Below, piece by piece: positions 48,904 to 61,979 of a DNA stretch of 64,000 nucleotides. A program made the translations under genes and the position numbers. The notes under the pieces were generated by a model. It saw only the letters and a program-made list of their open reading frames with translations. It searched no databases and had not been told where the DNA came from. Position 1 is the stretch's first letter, and each line of letters starts with the position of its first letter. The stretch comes from Spirodela intermedia. Lineage: Eukaryota > Streptophyta > Magnoliopsida > Alismatales > Araceae. The stretch lies in assembly GCA_902729315.2 (NCBI GenBank), contig LR746272.1:4781037-4845036 (forward strand). The letters run 5' to 3'.

Positions 48904-51288
48904 CGGGAAAAACGGACTTGCAGGTGATTCTTACTTGTGCACCCAAATCAGAAAACTGATTCCTCTGAAAGGGGAGGATCACGAGAAAAGCCATTTCCTG
49001 AACGGAAACGCTACAATGGTGTGTTAACAAAATGGACGATTTGCACTTTACAAATGCTCTTCGGATCAGTCGGCGTAATCGGGTGACCTCGATGCAAATG
49101 GGGTGGCTTGAGTCAGGGTAATTCCCGTAGAAAGTTTGAAGCTTCGGTGCTGGAGAATCGTTGTTCTGGATCATTTCTTTCAGCATGTTCTTCGTGCAGT
49201 TGTCCCATCTGGAGGACAAGTCTATTTAACGTCGTTGAGGAGGCCTGGAAGTGGGGGCTCGCCTGCGTGTTGGGCGGACGATGAGCGCCAACTTCGTCGT
49301 TGAGAGAGAGAGAGATAACGAGTTGCAACTTTGTTGAAAGGGAGGGCACAGGTAAGCGTGGGTGTGTAGATATTTATGCATGTATTGGACGAGAAAAACG
49401 GATATTTTAGTTCCGATCTCGTGCGCGGGAACGGAGACCAGAGAAGCCGAGTTTTGGAAGTCGTTTTGTACTCAAATTGTTGTTTCCCAGTCAAAGAAGC
49501 GCGAGCCATTGTCATAAGGAAACATTTACCCACCTGCCGCGGCTGCGAGACCTCGTGGCGGCGGCGTTACTGTCGTCTCGGTTCTGAAGGTTCTCATGAA
49601 GCCACACGCGTAATAATGAAGACGGCAGCCATTGACTGGGCACGCGGAGACAGGAAGGCGACATCAACGAAGGATCAGTTTTCTCTATTGATAAACCTTA
49701 GGGCTCCCATATTATTCGAGCGCTGCTGAAGTCATCAGATATTTTTCACCCAAATGCTAAACCAGACAATCCAAAAAGGCTTAGGAAAGTAGAGGGGGAG
49801 GGCGTGGGGGGGGAAACGCGAGGGGCGTATGGAGGTAGGGTGAGCGTTGTACAGAATGATCGGCGGTGGGTAGATTTATCATGCTATGCTACCTTTCATT
49901 TGCCTTGCTAACATATCATGGTTCAGATGGAGGTTTTCATTTGCCTGGTCTATATCATTTGCTGACGTGGGTTTCAGAGTTTGCCCAGTAGATGGTCGGC
50001 ATATTAAGAAAAATTGATTGATCTATACGAGAAACTCACGGAAGCTTTCTCGTAATTTTAAAAATATCCTATAACAAGTGTCAGAAAACAGTTTTTTTCC
50101 AGTCTTAATGTACCTTTCGATTGTACACGAAAAATAATTTATCAATTTTCTTAGCAAATGTTTGTCGTTTCATAGACACTTGAGTTTGTACCAATTCTGA
50201 TATAATCAGCTCGACTTTTTCGCCGGTATACACCCTTTCGGTAGCATACACCAGACGAATCACTCTGACGGTTTGTGCGAACTGATGCCTAGGGTCAACT
50301 GGGAGAGGAGAACGAGAGCGAGCGAGAGAGAGAGAGAGAGAGAGAGAGAACGGTGCTGGCCTTTTCTATGCAGATGTGGAGACCGGGGTAAGAGGGGTAG
50401 AGGAAGAGAGAGAGAGAGAGGGAGAGATTGCTCGATATGTATACCGAAAGAAGTACAGGCAGAGGCATCCTGCGAGTGGTGGATGATATTTTTGTTATTA
50501 TTATTTTTCCTTATGGACCGGAGCGCGACTTCGTAAGCCGCGGTATTGAGGGAACCAAATCGTCGACCGTAATTCCGGAAAAGGCGACAAACATTCCTGC
50601 AACCCTGAGGAAACCACGGAAGAGTTCTGTCTAACCACCATGCACTCTCCAGTTCTTTCACCGTTCAAGTAAAACGAGTTACAAATGAAGTTAATTACAT
50701 CGGAATCACGTCGTCCTTCATTCTTTTATCAGCCTACCAAAGCTAACCTTACCTACACTTCTCGGCCCTCTGGCCTGACTCTCCGCTGTCAATGTTGGAT
50801 TGGATCTTGGGACAAGCCGTAAGGGCCGGGTTTTCAGTGAGTCTGGATTTGGAAATCATGTCCAGGTATCAAATCAGATCGGAACCAATGATTTTCTGTA
50901 GTGGCTTGTACTTTGAAGGTCAAGAGTAGAAGCCAGCAATTCCATTCTACAGCGCATATCGGCACATGGCACATCGTTTTTCCTTCCTAACCATTTTCCT
51001 TCCCACCACTCCGTCCCTTAATGTGGCTTCCTATCTACGCACCAACTCCGCGTTCGCAGTTTTCAACCGTCGATAGCTACTTTGACCTAGAAAAGAGCGA
51101 TGCTGGGTTTTTTAAAAAATATTACTTTTACTATAAGGAAGTGCTCATGTCAAAAGTTAATATCCAAGTTGAAGGTAAGTGGTCTATTTCTGACTTGTCT
51201 AGTGATCTGATCTACCTTAACTAGCTGTAGGTGGTTGAGGATTATTGAAGACTAAAATAAGTAGTTCACCTTATTGGAAATGAAGGAT
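48567..51288. repeat. TDC-C 3' flank
   Basis: Inverted copy of 18,663-21,384, pairing also with 55,975-58,682 of block D as the stem of the C/D palindrome. No gene recognised. Confidence 0.7.
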
Positions 51289-51292
51289 CTAG

Positions 51293-51688
51293 TGTTGAGA
51301 TAATGGAGAATGATAAAATTAAATGAGAATGGATTAGAAATCATACATCAATCTATTGAACCTCAAGAATGAGGTTGGCCTTTTGGACTAACACAAAGGA
51401 ATTATCTAATTACTTCCTCAAAGAAAGATGAGATGCTCCAAGGACCCTGACCCCTTATTTATAGACAAGAGGTGCTTTATGTTTTGATATACTTTTTCAA
51501 TTTACCCATCATAAAATTAGAATAAGATCTGATCTCTACATATATTTAGATGTATGTTTATACTTATGAAAGATGCCGTCATATCAAGTACTTAAACCTC
51601 TATGAATCACTTAAATGAGATTAATTCAATGATAACCTTATAATATATAATTCATGTGTAATTATCCAAATTGAGATTAATTTCAACA
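51293..51688 (-). mobile_element. Copy of the 396-bp probable solo LTR
   Basis: Reverse complement of 18,263-18,658, duplicated with block C. Confidence 0.6.
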
Positions 51689-52054
51689 CACCCATCTCGA
51701 ATATAGCAGTTCTGTCATTTACAAAGGAAGTGGAGATGAGGAGGGGTTGACAATTCGACCAATCTTCACATAAGATGAGCTAAGGGACTTCACCAGCCAA
51801 CAATAAACATCGGAGATACGGAACGAGAGAGAGTTACAGAAGTGCAGAACCCTGCATGACAATAACTGTAGAGGAAGGATACTTCGCACGAAGGGAACAA
51901 GAAGCTTGTTACCCCCTTGCCCTAGTAAGGATAGCTCATCCCAAACTCCCCCCATGAGCTTAAGAAAGTACAAGACACATTCTTTCCATCCCTGGAGAAC
52001 TATGGAATCTAAATTAAATCGTACACTTTCACGAATTGCATGCACGAAGACGGA

Positions 52055-52296
52055 CAGTGTGTGTGCATGTGTGCGTGTCTGTCTGTGTGTGTGTGTGCGT
52101 GCGTGTGCGTGTGTGTGTCTCTGTGTGTGTGTGTGCGTGTGTGTGTGTGTGTGCGTGTGTGTGTGTGTGCGTGTGTGCGTGTGTGTGTGTGTGCGTGTGT
52201 GTGTGCGTGTGTGCGCGTGTGTGTGTATGTATGTGTATGCGCGCGTGTGTGAGTGTATGCGTATGTGTGTGTGTGTGTGCGCGTGTGTGTGTGTGT
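52055..52296. repeat. GT/CG alternating microsatellite, copy of 17,655-17,896
   Basis: Same length and interruptions as the reference tract in reverse, which is unusual for a hypervariable microsatellite and indicates a very young copy. Confidence 0.93.
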
Positions 52297-55200
52297 TGAG
52301 TGGGAGAGTGTTATAGGTAATTTCTACTTTGTGCACCCAAACGAGAAAAGTGATTCATCTCGAAAGGCTCTTAGCATGATACCTCCAAACCATTATCGAC
52401 AGTGTCCCGATTTGTTTGCGCAATCAGGCACACCAGCAATGAGAGCCTCATCAGGAAAACCATTTTCTGTAGGCAAAAGTCCGCTGGTGAGGTTATCTTA
52501 GCAGAACGGCGAGTTGGAATTTCACAAATACATCAGCGACTCAGTCGGTGAAGTCGGGTGAGCGAGGAGTGGGGGTAGTTGCCGTACAAAGTTGAAAGGT
52601 TCGGTGTGGGGGAATCGCAGTGTTGGATTATCTCTCTCACCATCTTCTTTCTCTTCTTGTGCTAGCTGGCGGCGATGTTTATCGAACATGACAGGCCACG
52701 CCTGACGGTGAGGACACGTCTGGGTCTTAAGGGGACGGCGAACGTCAGGTTCGCCGTTCTCTAGGGCCGAGTTTGTTCTCGGTGAAATGCATACATCTAG
52801 TCCAATGATTCCCAGCATAAGAATAAAATATTGTGTTCACATACGTTTGATCAAATGGTTTACCGTTGAGAACTACTACAAAGTCACGCACGAGGGTTAG
52901 TATTTCAGCAAAAACTGTATTTGAAGTCATCTATGCCAAAACGGCGCGCTATCGTTGCGCATTATTCACCATTAAGACCGCATATTTCAAGTGATAAGAC
53001 CGTAGAGATGACATAATTTAGTAAATAAGTCGTACGACTCTTCAAACATGCATTCAAGATTGTTAATCAGTCAGGGCACGTGCAGTATTTATTACAGGCC
53101 GACCCTAGTATCATTGATTGGGTTACAACATCCAGATCGTAAGTATAATAAGGGCATTTGAAGAGGTCTCGGAAGGATGCTTCGTTTTTCTTTTCCCTTT
53201 GACCCTTTGTCCCCATCATCCCATCCTACTCTCTTCGATCTCTTGCCAGCTGTCCCCATTTTCCCCTGACCGTGATCCCGCTCCACAACCCTCGCGAGTC
53301 CTTTCCGCCACGGAGCTGTGTAGACCCCAGCCTCGTCACATAGCCGCCGTCATTTTGGTCGGCAAGTTCACAGAAAAAAAATAACTCTCAAGTCTCTGTT
53401 TATAGGACGCGTCGTTCCCGCCGCCAGGGCGGAAGATCCCCGGCGGCGCGAACACATGGGGGCGTATCAGTTTTAAACTATGGGCGTTGCTTCCTTCCGA
53501 CTTCCTCGCGATCTCGGAAAGTAACCGGTCGCGGAAAGGTCTTGAATTTTTAGAGAGAGACAAAGCTACTCCGGGAATAGGTTGACCAGAACCCGTGCGT
53601 GCCCGAGAAATAGGATACATGCGCGCCAGGTTGCGAAAGAGAGAGACTAGAAAGAAAGTGTGTGCCACACAAAAACACAGCAGAACATGGTCTGAATACA
53701 GACATAAGACAGAAACAGAGAGAGAGAGAGAGAGAGAGATAGAGAGCGACAGAGAGCGGTGGGAATACCTGTAAAATTGAATCAATTATGAACATAATGA
53801 CGATGTAAACCATATGCTTACACGCCTTCACATTCGTTCAGTCTAAAAAAAATGTGTCTATGTTCGCCCACATCGCACGGTAGTAGGACAGCGCAAATCT
53901 CTCTTCAGCCAGTGTCGACATGCATTTCTCGACGGCCCCAATTCGGGTCTTCTTACGCCGAACGATTCAGAGAAAATTATTCATAAACGGTCCTCGGTAG
54001 GTTCACAAGCCGACACACACTGTCCCATCCAGTAATGTCCACACTCCCACGCGCGAACGACGACCTTGTCATATAATCCAGTACACCGACTCTGATCACT
54101 TTAGTCCACGGCGGCCAGTAGATTGGGGAGACCTCTTTTAAGAACCCGATATTAGAAGAACAGTCGCCTTTAATGGACTAAAATGCGTCTCGAGTGTCGA
54201 AAGTTCTGATATGAGACTGCCCTTGTGATTCGAGGCAATCCCTTCTCTTTGAGAATATCCGATCTCTCGCTATCTCGGTTTGGTGTCGTTGAGTGGTGGA
54301 GCCATTTACTTCATCCTATGTGGAAATGGGTCTAAGTGGCGACAAACCCCCCTTCTCGCCTTTGTGAAGGGCCGCACTACCCCGACAGTTGCTCTAATTC
54401 ACCCACTCCGTTTACGGTTTTGATTCTTCAATAATCCTCCGCCACCAGACATTAAATAACGTAGATCAACACTTCAGGACAAGGCTTGAATATACTTGTA
54501 ATCTTCCACGTGTACATAAGCTTTTCACAATGGCACTTGCCAACAGTAACAATAAAATTAAAAGAAAAAATCCAGCATATCGCTGGTCAAAGCGGTTATG
54601 GATGGTTGATAAACGGGTGCACGTAGTTGGCGAGTGGATAGACAGGGGAGTGCAGGGACGGAAATGGTGTGAAGGAACCGGGTTAGAAGGGGGCTGTGAG
54701 GTGCCATGAGGCTGTATGTCTTGGTGAATAGAATTGCTTGCCTCTGGACCAGACCTCCAAAGCACGAGCAACTACGGAAAATCATATGTTCCGATCTTTC
54801 TTGATACATGCGCCTGATACGTTGAAAATACTTTCGACTTGTCGCACGATCTAATTAAACATTGACAACCGCGAGTCAGGTCAGAGGGCCGAACAGTGTA
54901 GGTGAGATTTGCTTGGGAAGGCTGATAAAAGAAAGATTGATGACGTGATGTAGACGTTGTAAACTTCGTTTGTAACTAATTGTAGTTGAAAAGTGAAAGA
55001 ATTGGAGACTCGGTGGTAGCTTAGACAGATGTCTTCCATGGTGCCGTCAAGAATGTTTGTACCCTTTTCCGGAATTACGGTCAACGATTTGATTCTCTCG
55101 ACACTGCGGGGCTCGAAGTCGCGGTCCGGTTTCATTCACAAGGAAAATAAACAATGATAGTAGAATCTACCATTTGCAAGATGCCTCTGCCTGTACTTCT

Positions 55201-55782
55201 CTCTATTTATCCAACAACCCAACTCTCTCTCTCTCTCTCTCCGTCTCTCCCCCTCCCTCCCTCTGCCAGCAGATATTTGCACCTCTCTGAAGAAACGAAA
55301 TTTGATGACATCATCGCTGGAAGAATCGGACATGGGATCCCTCAAGCTTACGGATAGCGTAAAATAATCCTTGTTAACCTCCCATTCTGGAGGCCGGATG
55401 CCCAGTGAACGGCTACCGTCTTCATTATTAGGCGTGGTCCATCAGGGGAACCTTCACGTTAGAGTCTGTCACATATTCTTTCTATAAATTATGGAACGTC
55501 CGATTCCTTTTCTAAACGGTCTGTGAATATAAAAGCAAATAACCTGCGCAACCGGACGAAAGTACTGCCCCCACGAGGTCTTCCACCCGCGGCTGGTGGG
55601 TGATCGCTTGCTTATCACAATGGCTCGCACTTCCTCAAATGTGAAAAACTATTTGAGTAGAAAACGACTTCCCAACAGTCTTCGTCTCTGGTCTCCGTTC
55701 CCACGCACAAGGTCGGAAGCACGAAGTCCGCCTTTCTCTTTCATTACATATATTTGATCTATATACACCCGCGCCTACCTGT
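52297..55782. repeat. Copy of the diverged TDC-flank mosaic
   Basis: Inverted duplicate of 14,169-17,654. It forms most of the spacer between the C and D palindrome arms. No gene recognised. Confidence 0.65.
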
Positions 55783-55974
55783 TGTAGAATCTGAATCACT
55801 CAGATTCAAGGCAAGAAATACGAGAAGGATGAGCAAAACTTTGAGAAAGAATCTTATTGAGGAGAAATGATTCAAAGAGTCCAGATAAATGATATTGAGA
55901 CACACCCGTCTCTTATAAGCATACATCAAACTGCTGTAACGACAGCTACAGTGATAACAACCTAAAAGGCCATT

Positions 55975-58345
55975 AATAAGGTGAACTACTTATTTTAGTC
56001 TTCAATAATCCTCAACCACCTACAGCTAGTTAAGGTAGATCAGTTCACTAGACAAGTCAGAAATAGACCACTTACCTTCAACTTGGATATTAACTTTTGA
56101 CATGAGCACTTCCTTATAGTAAAAGTAATATTTTAAAAAAAACCCAGCATCGCTCTTTTCTAGGTCAAAGTATCTATCGACGGTTGAAAAATGCGAACGC
56201 GGAGTTGGTGCGTGGATAGAAAGTCACATTAAGGGACGGCGTGGTGGGAAGGAAAATGGTTAGGAAGGAAAAACGATGTGCCATGTGCCGATATGCGCTG
56301 TAGAATGGAATTGCTGGCTTCTACTCTTGACCTTCAAAGTACAAGCCACTACAGAAAATCATTGGTTCCGATCTGATTTGATACCTGGACATGATTTCCA
56401 AACCCAGACTCACTGAAAACCCGGCCCTTACGGCTTGTCCCAAGATCCAATCCAACATTGACAGCGGAGAGTCAGGCCAGAGGGCCGAGAAGTGTAGGTA
56501 AGGTTAGCTTTGGTAGGCTGATAAAAGAATGAAGGACGACGTGATTCCGATGTAATTAACTTCATTTGTAACTCGTTTTACTTGAACGGTGAAAGAACTG
56601 GAGAGTGCATGGTGGTTAGACAGAACTCTTCCGTGGTTTCCTCAGGGTTGCAGGAATGTTTGTCGCCTTTTCCGGAATTACGGTCGACGATTTGGTTCCC
56701 TCAATACCGCGGCTTACGAAGTCGCGCTCCGGTCCATAAGGAAAAATAATAATAACAAAAATATCATCCACCACTCGCAGGATGCCTCTGCCTGTACTTC
56801 TTTCGGTATACATATCGAGCAATCTCTCCCTCTCTCTCTCTCTCTTCCTCTACCCCTCTTACCCCGGTCTCCACATCTGCATAGAAAAGGCCAGCACCGT
56901 TCTCTCTCTCTCTCTCTCTCTCTCTCGCTCGCTCTCGTTCTCCTCTCCCAGTTGACCCTAGGCATCAGTTCGCACAAACCGTCAGAGTGATTCGTCTGGT
57001 GTATGCTACCGAAAGGGTGTATACCGGCGAAAAAGTCGAGCTGATTATATCAGAATTGGTACAAACTCAAGTGTCTATGAAACGACAAACATTTGCTAAG
57101 AAAATTGATAAATTATTTTTCGTGTACAATCGAAAGGTACATTAAGACTGGAAAAAAACTGTTTTCTGACACTTGTTATAGGATATTTTTAAAATTACGA
57201 GAAAGCTTCCGTGAGTTTCTCGTATAGATCAATCAATTTTTCTTAATATGCCGACCATCTACTGGGCAAACTCTGAAACCCACGTCAGCAAATGATATAG
57301 ACCAGGCAAATGAAAACCTCCATCTGAACCATGATATGTTAGCAAGGCAAATGAAAGGTAGCATAGCATGATAAATCTACCCACCGCCGATCATTCTGTA
57401 CAACGCTCACCCTACCTCCAGACGCCCCTCGCGTTTCCCCCCCACGCCCTCCCCCTCTACTTTCCTAAGCCTTTTTGGATTGTCTGGTTTAGCATTTGCG
57501 TGAAAAATATCTGATGACTTCAGCAGCGCTCGAATAATATGGGAGCCCTAAGGTTTATCAAAAGACAAAACTGATCCTTCGTTGATGTCGCCTTCCTGTC
57601 TCCGCGTGCCCAGTCAATGGCTGCCGTCTTCATTATTACGCGTGTGGCTTCATGAGAACCTTCAGAACCGAGACGACAGTAACGCCGCCGCCACGAGGTC
57701 TCGCAGCCGCGGCAGGTGGGTAAATGTTTCCTTATGACAATGGCTCGCGCTTCTTTGACTGGGAAACAACAATTTGAGTACAAAACGACTTCCAAAACTC
57801 GGCTTCTCTGGTCTCCGTTCCCGCGCACGAGATCGGAACTAAAATATCCGTTTTTCTCGTCCAATACATGCATAAATATCTACACACCCACGCTTACCTG
57901 TGCCCTCCCTTTCAACAAAGTTGCAACTCGTTATCTCTCTCTCTCTCAACGACGAAGTTGGCGCTCATCGTCCGCCCAACACGCAGGCGAGCCCCCACTT
58001 CCAGGCCTCCTCAACGACGTTAAATAGACTTGTCCTCCAGATGGGACAACTGCACGAAGAACATGCTGAAAGAAATGATCCAGAACAACGATTCTCCAGC
58101 ACCGAAGCTTCAAACTTTCTACGGGAATTACCCTGACTCAAGCCACCCCATTTGCATCGAGGTCACCCGATTACGCCGACTGATCCGAAGAGCATTTGTA
58201 AAGTGCAAATCGTCCATTTTGTTAACACACCATTGTAGCGTTTCCGTTCAGGAAATGGCTTTTCTCGTGATCCTCCCCTTTCAGAGGAATCAGTTTTCTG
58301 ATTTGGGTGCACAAGTAAGAATCACCTGCAAGTCCGTTTTTCCCG

Positions 58346-58377
<32 letters not shown>

Positions 58378-58682
58378 ACACACACACACACACATTATCC
58401 GGTACTTGCAAGGGGAAAAACAGTATTGAATTGAAAATTATCCGGTAATTATGGACAAAACCATATGCTCATACGCCTTTACACCCGTTGAATCTAAAAA
58501 AATGTGTGTACGTCTGCCCACATCGCACAGTAGTACGACAGCGGAAATCTCTCCTCAGGCAGCGTCCACATGGATTTTTATCGATCCTTGAGGTCGACTC
58601 ATTGCAAGCCTTTGGCGACGGTCCCATCCAGGGTTTTGCAAGGTCGAACCGTGGATAAAAACTCGGCCGTAACAACGCGGGA
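55975..58682. repeat. TDC-D 3' flank
   Basis: Direct copy of 18,676-21,384, with TC/CA microsatellites at about 56,900-56,926 and 58,347-58,394. No gene recognised. Confidence 0.7.
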
Positions 58683-60338
58683 TCACTGGGCTGCTTCCCA
58701 GGCGGCGTCGGCTTTGGCCCGGAAGAGCTCCCAGGCCGCCTTGACGTGCCGCTCCTCGGTCAGCGTAGTGCCCACCGCGAAGCGGATGACGTAGATCCCG
58801 CCGATGACCGTATGAGTGGCGTAGATCCCGCCGCTGTTGTTCACCTCCTCCAGCAGCCTTCGGTTCGCTGCGTCCGCCTCCGCCTCGCCGTCCGCACCGG
58901 CGCGGCGCGGCCGCATGCGGAAGCAGACGAGAGCGAACCGCCGCGGGACGACGACCTCGAACCGGGTGTCGGCGGCGACCATCTCCTCGAAGCCCCGGGC
59001 CATCCGGACGTCGCTCCGGATGTGCGACTGCAGGTTCGCGGTGCCGTAGCACCTCATCACCATGAACAGCTTCAGTGCTCTGAACCGCCGGCCGGTGCCG
59101 ATCTGTTGGCAGAAGAAAAGAGGTCAGACTTTAGATGTGAGCTGCGTTGGAAGGGGAGATACGGAGATTTGAATCGGGAATCGATGGGAATTCCCGCAGA
59201 ACACGGAGTTTTTCGCTGTTGGAGAGCGGTGAGGGAAGGAAGAGGGCCGTACCTGCCAGTCCTTGTAGTCGACGACGAGCCCGGACTCGGTGGCGCGGTT
59301 CTTGAGGTACTCGGGATCCGTGGAGAGCGAGGTGGTGAGCCGGGCGCGGTCCCGCACCCAGAGGCAGCAGCAGTCGAGCCCCGTGAGCAGCCACTTGTGG
59401 GGGCTCATGCTGATGGAGTCGACCCGGTCGACCCCGTCCAGATGGTGGCGGAACTCGGGGCAGACGCAGGCGCTGCCCGCGTACGCCGCGTCGACGTGCA
59501 CCCAGGCGCCGAAGCGGCCGGCCACCTCGGCCAGCTGCGCCACCGGGTCGACGGCGGTGGAGGAGGTGGTGCCGACCGTGGCGCACACGTAGGCGGGGAG
59601 CAGGCCGGCCGCCGCGTCAGCCTCCATGGCGGCCCGCAGCGAGTCGGGTCGAAGCGAGAACAAGTCTTCCCGGGCCGTGGGAATGATCCGGATGTTGGCG
59701 GGTGCGATGCCGGCGATCTTGCAGGCCTTGGCGAAGGTGGAGTGGGTCTGGTCGGAGGCGTAGACCACGAGCTTGTCGGCGCCGTCGTGGCCGGCGCGCT
59801 CCAGCACCATCTTCCGGGCCGCCACCAGGGTGCACAGCACGGCCTCGCTGGTGGTGGCCTGGAGCACCCCGCCGCCGCCGGCGGAGAAGAGGAAGCCCTT
59901 GGGGAGTCGGATCAGCTGGGCCAGCCAGTCCAACGTGAGGCTCTCCAGCTCGGTGACGGCGGGCGAGGAGAGCCAGTTGAAGGCCACGGGGTTGAGGGCG
60001 GAGGCCAGCAGGTCGCCGCACAGGGCGGCGGACGACAGCGTGGCGGGGAAGTAGGCGAAGAAGTTGGGGTTGGTCCAGTGGGTCATGCCGGGGAGGACGG
60101 TGGCCTGGACCTCGCTCAGCACTTTGGCGAACGGCATGGGCTGGGCGGAGGGGGTCTCGGGGAGGAGACGGCGGAGATAGCCGGGCTCCACCTGGGGGAC
60201 GACGGGGTGGCTCTCGATGCCCTTGTAGTACTCGCAGATGAATTCGACGGTCTGATGGGCCTGCTGCCGGAAATCGTCGATATCCAGAGGGCTGAACCCT
60301 CTGGGAGACGCGATGCAGTTAGCGTCGAGGCTTCCCAT
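58683..60338 (-). CDS. TDC: TDC-D: predicted tryptophan decarboxylase
   Basis: Exons 59,253-60,338 and 58,683-59,102 on the minus strand encode the same 501-aa protein. The intron (59,103-59,252) differs from the other three by one base (GAGCTGCGTT here, GAGCTACGTT in A, plus-strand reading), a useful marker for this copy. Upstream sequence equals that of TDC-A through the solo LTR and into the gypsy remnant, so A and D should share regulation if both are real. Confidence 0.94.
59103..59252 (-). other. TDC-D intron (150 bp) with one copy-specific base
   Basis: GT-AG, phase 0. The base change removes the intron stop used in the other copies, so a retained intron would read six codons further (404 aa) before stopping. 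Confidence 0.92.
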
Positions 60339-61890
60339 CTCTACTCCTCACGGGAGGGAGAGCCTCTGGACAACTGTCTGGGAAATGGTGTGGGAGAGAC
60401 AGGGAGGTATAGAGCGACCAGGGATGGAACGCTGGGGTTGTGACTTCAGCGCTGGACGAAGGCTGCCTTAAATAGGGAGAATCGTGTAGAAGACTCAGTA
60501 TCGACGAAACAGCAAGGTTTGACTCGGAGCACAGGAGGTGCCGGACTCCTTCTTGGTGGTGAGCAGCCGCCAAGACTCGTCTGCATGGTAGGATGGTAGG
60601 TATCGACGGCTTATTTTTTTCCTTATCAATAGACCTATTTGCGCCAGGCAGCTTCCTATGGCGGCGTCGCATGAAGACCGGGTGGTTGGTGACCGGAAGC
60701 GTCGGCTTCACCTGGTCCTTTGGCGTGCTGATTGGCCTCGTTGAACGGGTAGCCGGAAGGCGGGCGGAGGTTTTCCGTTGGAAAATATCGCTTTTCGGAT
60801 GCATCATTGCCACTGCTTTTTGTTGTTAGTTCTTAAGAGGACTGAGAAGAATCAAGTTAAAGAGTGATGGATGATTTCTTAATTGATGATTTTCGAGTTT
60901 AGTACTTATAATTGTATGTTGAGAAAGTGAGACGCGGAAACACGAATGTCGTTCGCTAGAGAAGTATTTTCTCCACGGAAGAGTCACTGAGAGAAAACCT
61001 TGTGTACGTAATTTTATGTCGACATCTCGGAATCATTTCTCAAAAATTGACTCGTTAAGCCCCGGTTTTATCGACTCCGTTCTCTTATATTGCGGTGCGC
61101 ATCTACTGTCATGTCCCACGAATGCATTACAATTTTTCTAGAACCGACCCGCTGAGAAAACGGGTAGTTGAGATGAAGACCAGCCAAGCGCGAGAGACAG
61201 AAGAGAGAGACAGAGAGAGTTGGAGACTACGCAAAAGGTCTTCAAGAACTTTTTCAACTCTTTTAAAATTTAACAAAAGAGATAAAAATAATTACAATTG
61301 ACAAAAAAATTAATTCTAATTTATACAAGTTAATTTGTCAATGCTGATAATTTTAAAATTAAATGACTTCAATATAATGTGAACCATTTCAGTCAATTCC
61401 TTTAAGGCTCAACTAAGCTGATAAAGATACATTTCTTTACGTGCATTTTTCTCATTGGGTTTATAAACATACTCTTTTTGCCTAGGTGCACTTGATAGCT
61501 CTCCACATGATAACTAGATTGTAATCATGTTATCATAGTATAATGATCATCCTATTAAAACGGAAATATTTATTAATTATATTGACCCATCATAGTGTGT
61601 AAATATCTTGGTTAAAATGTGCTTCTTGAACTTTGATGTTAACTCATTAGGTTGCAATTTCTTTTCAAATGACTGTTTACTTCAATTAGATAATTTAAGT
61701 GTTAATATACCATTTCTAATCTACTATTAGAAATCATGAAATCTACTTCACTCTTAAATACTTTTTTCCATTGCACAGATCTGAGTAAAATCATTTGAAC
61801 AAACTTCGGCAATAGATAAAAAAATATTGGGAGAGGGAGAGGAATATGCTAGTGATCATATGTGAGCAAATATGGAGACAAGAGGGGAGA

Positions 61891-61923
<33 letters not shown>

Positions 61924-61974
61924 CATAACAACGTCACTACTATATCTTATTCAAATGGATGTAGAGAAAAAGGG
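60339..61974. promoter_or_regulatory. TDC-D upstream region (type A promoter)
   Basis: Copy of 23,041-24,676, with the TATA-like box at 60,467-60,475 and a GA run at 61,897-61,924. Confidence 0.6.
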
Positions 61975-61979
61975 AGGAT

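Larger units (their letters stand above)
46504..55974. repeat. Duplicated block C (inverted copy of 13,977-23,447)
   Basis: 9.5 kb, nearly identical to block A in reverse, including the TC repeats (12 units at 50,325-50,348), the CA tract (52,055-52,296), the 396-bp LTR and 192 bp of the copia 3' LTR (55,783-55,974). One base differs in that LTR piece (CTGTTT versus CAGTTT). It ends at 55,974 inside the copia LTR. Confidence 0.93.
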
